From: Galeopsis tetrahit
Taxonomy: Eukaryota > Streptophyta > Magnoliopsida > Lamiales > Lamiaceae
Length of the DNA: 64,000 nucleotides
Assembly (NCBI GenBank): GCA_963675135.1
Contig: OY776119.1
Location: forward strand, 1,984,001-2,048,000
Direction of reading: 5' to 3'
In this document: positions 58,401-64,000 of the stretch, piece by piece
How the letters are laid out: every line of letters begins with the position of its first letter
Numbering within the stretch: the first letter of the stretch is position 1
The notes under the pieces: generated by a model
The model's database searches: none
What the model saw: only the letters and a program-made list of their open reading frames with translations
Told to the model about the DNA's origin: nothing
Translations under genes and position numbers: made by a program

Positions 58401-61400
58401 TCAAGATGGAGTACCATAGGATAGTCCAATCTTGGTCATAAGAAGCTGAAGGCGAGCACCGGAGAGAGGCTTGGTGAGGGCATCGGCAAGTTGGTCGGCA
58501 GTGGAGACATGCGAGATGCGGAGCCGAGCAGTTTTGACAAGGTCACGAACAAAGTGGAAGTCGATGGCAATGTGTTTCATTCGTGAGTGAAACACAGGGT
58601 TTGAGCATAAGTAGGTGGCCCCAATGTTGTCACAGTAGATGACTGGCACCGGAGAATCGGGAAAGTGTAGTTCTTTAAGTAAGGATGTTAGCCATTGTAC
58701 TTCAGAGGCCGCTGCGGCAATGGCTCTGTATTCGGCCTCAGTTGATGAGCGGGCAACAGACTTCTGCTTTTTGGACGACCATGAGATAGGATTGGCCCCC
58801 AAAAAGACGACATAGGCACTTGTGGAAGTGCGATCATCATGGTTGCCTGCCCAGTCAGCATCCGTGAAGCAGTGGAGCGAGGAGGATGAGGATGGGGTAA
58901 TGTTGATTCCAACATCCCTTGTACCATTGAGGTAGCGGAGTAGACGCTTGACGGCATTCCAGTGCGTGATGGTGGGTGCATGCATGAACTGAGATAGCTT
59001 ATGGACGGCAAAGGCGATGTCAGGTCTGGTGAGCTGGAGATACTGAAGGCTGTCGAGCACTTGACGATACTGAGTGGAGTCAGTGGGAGAGGTGCCATCC
59101 GAGAGAGTAAGGCGAGCAGAGGTGGATAGTGGAGTTTGGACTGGTTTAGAGTCGATCATGTTGTATCGGGCGAGCAGATCGGTGACGTATTTGCGTTGGA
59201 AGAGCAGGCATGAAGTTTTAGAGCGAAGAACTTCCACTCCCAAGAAATAGGATAGAGGACCAAGGTCCTTGACTGAGAATTTGGTACTGAGGTCGGCAGC
59301 CACCCGGGCGAGCATGGGCGAGGAGTTGCCCGTCAGTATGAGGTCGTCGACATAAACAAGGAAGTAGGCGACCACCCCATTGTTGTTGTAGACGAACAGA
59401 GATTCATCAGAGTGAGTGGGGATGAATCCAATTTCTACGAGAAAAGAGCGAAGAGCATAGTACCATGTGCGAGGAGCCTGCTTTAGGCCATAGATGGATT
59501 TGCGAAGTTGACAGACATAAGTGGGAAATGTCTTGTCTTTGAAGCCCGGAGGTTGAGCCATGAAGACTGTGTCTGAGAGCTTTCCATGGAGGAAAGCGTT
59601 GTTGACATCGAATTGGCGAAGGGGCCAGTTGTTGGTAACCGCAATGCTGAGGACTGTTCGCACAGTGGCGGGCTTGACGACGGGGCTGAATGTTTCGGTG
59701 AAGTCAACACCTGGTCGCTGATGAAAGCCTTTGGCGACCAGACGAGCCTTGTATTTATCCAAGGTGCCATCAGGTTTTCGCTTAATACGAAACACCCACT
59801 TGGAGCCGACCACATTTTGAGATGAAGTGGGTGGAACTAAGTCCCAAGTGCCATTCTTAAGGAGGGCATCAAATTCAGCCGACATGGCTGCTCGCCAATT
59901 TTCGTTCTTGAGTGCCTGGGAGACACATCTTGGTTCAATGTCAGAAGCAACAGTGGAAGTAAGTCCATACCTTGGATTAGGTTTGAACACATGATTCTGA
60001 GATCGAGTAACCATGCGAGGTACAGAAGGTCGTGAGGGAGCATTGGTCGGCACAGGGATGTCAGGTGTGGGTGTGGCGAGCTGAGGTGTGGTTGGGATTG
60101 GATTGTGGAGATCAGGGGCAGTTGTGGTCGGCTGAGGCGTGTTCGGCACTGGGTCAGGGGCGAGGACAGGTGGGATAGAGTTGGGTAGTGGAGGTGCTAG
60201 AAGAATGTGCGAGGAGTTGGAATCGGAGGAGGTGGGTGGCGAGGAGATGGAGGTCGCCAAGGGAGATGGATGAGGTGGAAGGGTGGAAAAGGGGAACGTA
60301 TGCTCAACGAATTGAACATGCCGCGAGGTGTAGATTCTGTTTGAGGAGCGATCAAGGCATAGGTAGGCGCTTTGCGTGGGCGAGTATCCAATAAAGATAC
60401 ATGGGGTGGAGCGGGGATCAAGTTTGTGATTTGTGTAAGGGCGAAGTAGAGGATAGCAGAGACAGCCAAATATGCGGAGTTTGGCTAGATTGGGTGGGCG
60501 AGAAGTGAGCTTTTCATAAGAGGATAACATGTTGAGGTTAACTTTAGGAAGACGATTTATGATGTGGGCTGCCGAGCAGACAGCATAGGGCCAATAGATA
60601 AGGGGCATGGAAGCATGGTGAAGAAGGGCAAGAGCTGTGTCGACCACGTGGCGATGGCGACGTTCAGATAAGCCATTATGTTCAGGGGTGTGAGGCGGGG
60701 TGGTAAGGTGGGCGATGCCATGAGATTGAAGAAAGGGGCGAAGAGCAATGAACTCTCCCCCATTGTCAGAGTAAAAGGTTTTGATCGTGTTTTGAAAGTT
60801 GTTTTCAACAAGGGCTTTGAATGTGATAAATGTGGAAAGAACATCCGATTTCCTTTTTAGGGGGTACACCCATACATATTTGCTAAAGTGATCAACGAAT
60901 AGTACATAGTATTTTAGATTATCAGGAGATAGGATAGGCGACGACCAAACATCAGAAAAGATAACATCAAGTGGTTTAGTAGATATAATGCTTGAATCAT
61001 AAAATGGTAGTTTGTGACTCTTGATACATGAGCATGAGTTACAGTTGAAGTGTTTGGAAGGTGCACTGGATAGGCTAAGTGTAGAGAGAGTGTGAGCAAG
61101 TATTTTCGTTGATGGGTGGCCAAGGCGGGCATGCCAGGTGGTCGTCGTGAGGTGTTGGGTGGTGAAGGCTTGTGGAGGGATGATGGACATTTGTGCCGGC
61201 CAGACATATAAATTATTGATACGACTCCCAACGAGGAGAATGCTCCCCGAGTGACCATCCCGTACCTGAAAGGAAGAGCGATCAAAAACAATGTTAACAT
61301 TATTATCACGACAGAGACTGGAAACAGAAATCAAGTTTTTCGAGATGTGTGGGACGACCAAGACATTCGAAAAACTGAGAGACTTAAGTTGAGGAAAGTG

Positions 61401-62516
61401 CATAGAGCCAGTGTGCGATATGCGTAAACCTTTACCATCACCAATTTCTACATTGTCAGACCCAGCGAAGGGCGAGTGAAGAGAGAGGTTGGCGAGGTCG
61501 TTGGTGATGTGATGGGAAGCGCCAGAGTCAAGGATCCAGTGCTCGGCAGGATGTGCCGAGGAGGCTGAGTGAGCCGAGTAAGCCGGGCGAGCCGCTGTCC
61601 GATTCAGACGGGAAGGTGGTGGGAACTGCCCATGCGGGCGGCGAGGACCCGTAGAGGAGGCAGGAGGCGAGGGTGAAGAAGGAATTTCAGGGCAGGTGCG
61701 AGCAGTGTGGCCCGGTGCTCGACAGTATTGGCATGTGCCAAGATAGGGTCTTGGCGAGGATTGGCGAGGGCGAGTATCAAAATTTTTAGCCCTCGTGTCT
61801 GGTCGCGAGGAGCGATGATGACGTGTACCAGCAGTAAGTGCAGATGCAGGCATTACAGCTGAGGATGGTCGCGAGGCAATTTGAACCTCGGCGCTGAGGA
61901 GCTTGTCGCAGAGCTCAGCAAAGGTGATGGGCTGTTCGCGAGCTTGGATGGCATTGGCTATGTCAGTGTAAGATTCGTCAAGGCCAGTGAGGACTTGGAG
62001 AGTGACGTCCTCGGCATCAGAGGAAATGCCGAGGAGAGCAAGCTCGTCGACTACAGAGCGAACTTCCATGAGGAAGTCGAAGACCGGGCGAGCACCTTTG
62101 GTCAGAGAGCGAAACTTGGTTTTGAGGGCAAGAATGCGACCTCGCGAGGGCTTTCCATACATGCTCTCAAGCATTTTCCAGGCTTCGCAAGAGGTTTTTG
62201 ACGAAGCAACAAAGGGTATTAGTTCCGGGGACATAGATCCGACCATGGCTGAGAAAATGAGGTTGTCCTGACACACCCACAGGTCGTGTGCAGGATTGGG
62301 AACGGTGACGGTGGTGTTGGTGGTGCCGTCGGTGGCTGGGGATGTGGACGAGGGGCATGGATGTGTGCCCAAGACATAGCCTAGGAGGTTGTGTCCAGTG
62401 AGGAGAAGACGAAGTTGGAAAGACCAAGCACCATAGTTGGTGGAGTTGAGCTTCAGGGACATATTTGCGAGTCCTTTGAAGGTGATTGGTGCCGGCGATG
62501 GAGGAGGAGTGGCCAT
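58401..62516 (-). CDS. Copia Gag-Pol polyprotein, full length (1,371 residues)
   Basis: A single uninterrupted frame. Gag (UBN2 type) spans residues 1 to about 250, then a CCHC zinc knuckle (CQYCRAPGHTARTC, about 260-274). The aspartic protease follows (WILDSGASHH, about 327). GAG-pre-integrase and the integrase zinc site come next (HARLGHPS, about 460, with CNSCSC). The integrase core has its acidic residues in FSDVW (about 519), YSDNGGEF and EHNGLSER (about 612). The reverse transcriptase has FDVNNAFLHG and the YVDDL catalytic site (about 1055). RNase H has FTDADWAG (about 1217) and STEAEYRA. The length is normal for plant Copia. The ATG at 62516 is about 195 bp downstream of the 5' LTR. 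All catalytic motifs inspected are present, so it may be autonomous. Codon use is GC-richer than flanking DNA. Confidence 0.95.
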   Translation of the reverse strand: MATPPPSPAPITFKGLANMSLKLNSTNYGAWSFQLRLLLTGHNLLGYVLGTHPCPSSTSPATDGTTNTTVTVPNPAHDLWVCQDNLIFSAMVGSMSPELIPFVASSKTSCEAWKMLESMYGKPSRGRILALKTKFRSLTKGARPVFDFLMEVRSVVDELALLGISSDAEDVTLQVLTGLDESYTDIANAIQAREQPITFAELCDKLLSAEVQIASRPSSAVMPASALTAGTRHHRSSRPDTRAKNFDTRPRQSSPRPYLGTCQYCRAPGHTARTCPEIPSSPSPPASSTGPRRPHGQFPPPSRLNRTAARPAYSAHSASSAHPAEHWILDSGASHHITNDLANLSLHSPFAGSDNVEIGDGKGLRISHTGSMHFPQLKSLSFSNVLVVPHISKNLISVSSLCRDNNVNIVFDRSSFQVRDGHSGSILLVGSRINNLYVWPAQMSIIPPQAFTTQHLTTTTWHARLGHPSTKILAHTLSTLSLSSAPSKHFNCNSCSCIKSHKLPFYDSSIISTKPLDVIFSDVWSSPILSPDNLKYYVLFVDHFSKYVWVYPLKRKSDVLSTFITFKALVENNFQNTIKTFYSDNGGEFIALRPFLQSHGIAHLTTPPHTPEHNGLSERRHRHVVDTALALLHHASMPLIYWPYAVCSAAHIINRLPKVNLNMLSSYEKLTSRPPNLAKLRIFGCLCYPLLRPYTNHKLDPRSTPCIFIGYSPTQSAYLCLDRSSNRIYTSRHVQFVEHTFPFSTLPPHPSPLATSISSPPTSSDSNSSHILLAPPLPNSIPPVLAPDPVPNTPQPTTTAPDLHNPIPTTPQLATPTPDIPVPTNAPSRPSVPRMVTRSQNHVFKPNPRYGLTSTVASDIEPRCVSQALKNENWRAAMSAEFDALLKNGTWDLVPPTSSQNVVGSKWVFRIKRKPDGTLDKYKARLVAKGFHQRPGVDFTETFSPVVKPATVRTVLSIAVTNNWPLRQFDVNNAFLHGKLSDTVFMAQPPGFKDKTFPTYVCQLRKSIYGLKQAPRTWYYALRSFLVEIGFIPTHSDESLFVYNNNGVVAYFLVYVDDLILTGNSSPMLARVAADLSTKFSVKDLGPLSYFLGVEVLRSKTSCLLFQRKYVTDLLARYNMIDSKPVQTPLSTSARLTLSDGTSPTDSTQYRQVLDSLQYLQLTRPDIAFAVHKLSQFMHAPTITHWNAVKRLLRYLNGTRDVGINITPSSSSSLHCFTDADWAGNHDDRTSTSAYVVFLGANPISWSSKKQKSVARSSTEAEYRAIAAAASEVQWLTSLLKELHFPDSPVPVIYCDNIGATYLCSNPVFHSRMKHIAIDFHFVRDLVKTARLRISHVSTADQLADALTKPLSGARLQLLMTKIGLSYGTPS

Positions 62517-62710
62517 TGGTTTGAGTGGAGCAGCGGAGAGATGGGAGGTGCAGCAAAGAGGGAGGCGTCGTAAGACGGATGGCGACGGCGGCGCGTCGGA
62601 GACGAAGGCGGCGGCGGCAGAATGTGTAGCGACGGCGGCGGCGGCGGCTAGGGTTTGTAGCGGCGGCTAGGGTTTGGATCAGGCGTGAGCCAAATAACTC
62701 GATGATACCA

Positions 62711-62903
62711 TATAGAGAAATAAACAATATTGGAAATATGATTTCTTGATTAGTTGTAAAGGAGATTTACAATGGGTATTTATACAAGAGAGAATTAGGT
62801 CTAACCTAACCCTAATGGGCTTTATAAGAGAGCCCATAGAAAACTAAGATGGGCCTATACAATAAATAGGAATGGGAGTGTATTTACTAATATAGGTCCA
62901 ATA
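62711..62903 (-). repeat. 5' LTR of the Copia element
   Basis: 193 bp; the promoter-bearing LTR for the minus-strand element. No obvious canonical TATA was pinpointed; TATAAA-like sequence occurs in both orientations. Confidence 0.95.
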
Positions 62904-63050
62904 TGTAGCTCGTCTGCGTGTGGTGTTATTTGCAACATTAGCTTCCCTTTCCGACTCAAACATGATCCCAAAAAAATGCATGAACTATCACTTGGAGATT
63001 ACACTTACCGCGAATCACAGACAATGCGACATCGGATGGAGGCTTCGACA
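62904..63050 (+). pseudogene. LRK10L exon 1 fragment disrupted by the Copia insertion
   Basis: Reads C-SSSACGVICNISFPFRLKHDPK, matching CSPSSCGNI.NISYPFRLKNDP of the two kinase genes. The codons for Ile-Cys lie to the left of the element (ATTTGTAG at 58193-58200). The retrotransposon therefore landed inside the remnant. Homology fades after about 62975. Position 63030-63050 matches the debris downstream of copy 1 (49690-49735). Confidence 0.82.
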
Positions 63051-64000
63051 GCAACCGGTGGACGAGGATGCGTTCGTCGAGAAAGGAGGAGAATTTGATT
63101 CACGAGGCGGCGATAATTTGTTACACAAGGAGCAACACCAAAAAAACAAGAACTCACGGAATAACTTCCGCCCAACCAAAGCCGAATGTATTATCCAAAC
63201 AGAATAACTAACAACTAAACTAATGGGCTAATACTATATGGGCCAAGGCCCAACTAGTAACAAGCAACCCAATTAACAAACTAAATACCTAACATAATCA
63301 ACTGGCCTTTTCTCCCTTCTCTTATGCTAATTATGTATTTCTTTTCTTAAATGTAACATTTTAATACTTTTCTTATTGGTACGTTTTACGTCAGGCTATT
63401 TGCACACTGCAAAAAAATAGTTTTTTTCATAAATTTTACTTTTACAATATTCATAGAGTTACAAAAAAATAAAAATAAAATATATATATATATATATATT
63501 TTGCATTATCAATTATAAAAATTTTAACTTATGAAACTTATGTAATATTCAATTTAAATTTCTTATTGGTAAGTTGACTTGTTTTGTGACTTGTTATTAT
63601 AGGTAAAATGTCTATTTTTAAAATGTAAGCATATTTATTGGATCGAAATCAAAATGTGTAATCCGTCAGTACCAAATTCAAAATCATTCAAACTTATTGG
63701 ACTAAATTTTTTTTAATCCCTCAACTTTATGTGTTATTTCAATATTAGGAGAGTGTAAGTAATATTAAAGCGTCTCAATAAGAAAAGTGTGAAAGTAATC
63801 ACACAATGAAAAAAATAGTAAACAAATAAAATTGCTCGGAAGCCCCCCTTTGGAATTTCACGACTCCGTCTATGATTAAACCAGTTCAGTTTTGATTTTA
63901 AATTTTGACAAACCGTAACCGCTAGTTGCAACCAGAACCTGATGTGCATTCCTAGCCAAAGGGGTAGTTGATTATAGTATGTCCATTACAAAAAAAAGTT
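63051..64000. other. Right-edge intergenic region, no gene supported
   Basis: AT-rich, with a TA microsatellite at about 63480-63502 and Stowaway-like fragments (AAGAAAAGTGTGAAAGTAAT near 63780). Short ORFs are not convincing. Confidence 0.45.

Larger units (their letters stand above)
58201..62903 (-). mobile_element. Apparently intact, young Ty1/Copia LTR retrotransposon, 4,703 bp
   Basis: The 193-bp LTRs (58201-58393 and 62711-62903) differ at one base (CATAGGAAAC against CATAGAAAAC). A 5-bp target duplication TGTAG lies at 58196-58200 and 62904-62908. The coding strand is minus. The primer-binding site TGGTATCATCGAG adjoins the 5' LTR (62710 downward), and a purine-rich tract TTGAGGGGGCA (58404-58394) precedes the 3' LTR. 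LTR ends are TATTGG..CTATA rather than TG..CA. Near-identical LTRs and one full-length ORF indicate very recent insertion. Confidence 0.95.

Noticed and set aside
58201..62903. An endogenous pararetrovirus rather than a retrotransposon
   Set aside because: The gag-protease-integrase-RT-RNase H order, direct LTRs and a 5-bp duplication are those of Ty1/Copia; no movement or coat protein motifs are present.

Overview
This is plant nuclear DNA from a eudicot, most likely an asterid; the species cannot be fixed from the sequence. The evidence is GT-AG introns in every gene, AT-rich intergenic DNA, and plant gene families (an ATXR6-type PHD/SET methyltransferase, an X8/CBM43 secreted protein, an LRK10L/WAK-type receptor kinase cluster). 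It also holds a typical plant set of transposons: Stowaway, Tourist, hAT, CACTA, Mutator-like, TRIM, Copia, Gypsy-type LTRs, a LINE and a SINE. I saw no prokaryotic or organellar signatures.

Layout. 1-3 kb: the 5' part of a WD40 (WDR44-like) gene on the minus strand, running off the left edge. 3.2-27.6 kb: a gene-free stretch of transposons and AT-rich DNA. It includes a tRNA-derived SINE with a 17-bp target duplication, a LINE nested in a MITE beside a hAT MITE nested in a second MITE, a TRIM family, a tandem array of about 170-bp units, and a 976-bp Mutator-like element with perfect 43-bp inverted repeats. 27.6-28.1 kb: a complete three-exon X8-domain gene (minus). 30.6-33.8 kb: a complete six-exon ATXR6-like gene (minus) with a PCNA-binding motif and an E2F-type promoter site. 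37.4-41.5 kb: a 4,039-bp Mutator-like element carrying two Gypsy-LTR-like units full of the palindrome CTCGGCCGAG. It sits in the TATA-like promoter sequence of the next gene. 41.5-45.2 kb: a complete eight-exon gene for a DEDD 3'-5' exonuclease fused to a Mut7-C domain (plus).

45.7-63.0 kb is a duplicated block. A receptor kinase gene (46.6-49.3 kb) has a nonsense codon just before its catalytic loop. Its intact 718-residue paralogue lies at 55.2-58.0 kb. Between them are broken copies of the exonuclease gene's last exons, the 3' tip of another receptor kinase, and a decayed Copia element whose 3' end also precedes the first kinase. A young, apparently intact Copia element (58.2-62.9 kb; LTRs differ at one base) has inserted into a further receptor-kinase exon remnant.

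The genes do not form a pathway. ATXR6 (replication-coupled H3K27 monomethylation), the exonuclease, the WD40 scaffold and the X8 protein are independent housekeeping or cell-wall genes. The receptor kinases are a rapidly duplicating surface-receptor cluster. All exon structures were read by eye from splice sites and reading-frame continuity, without transcript data.
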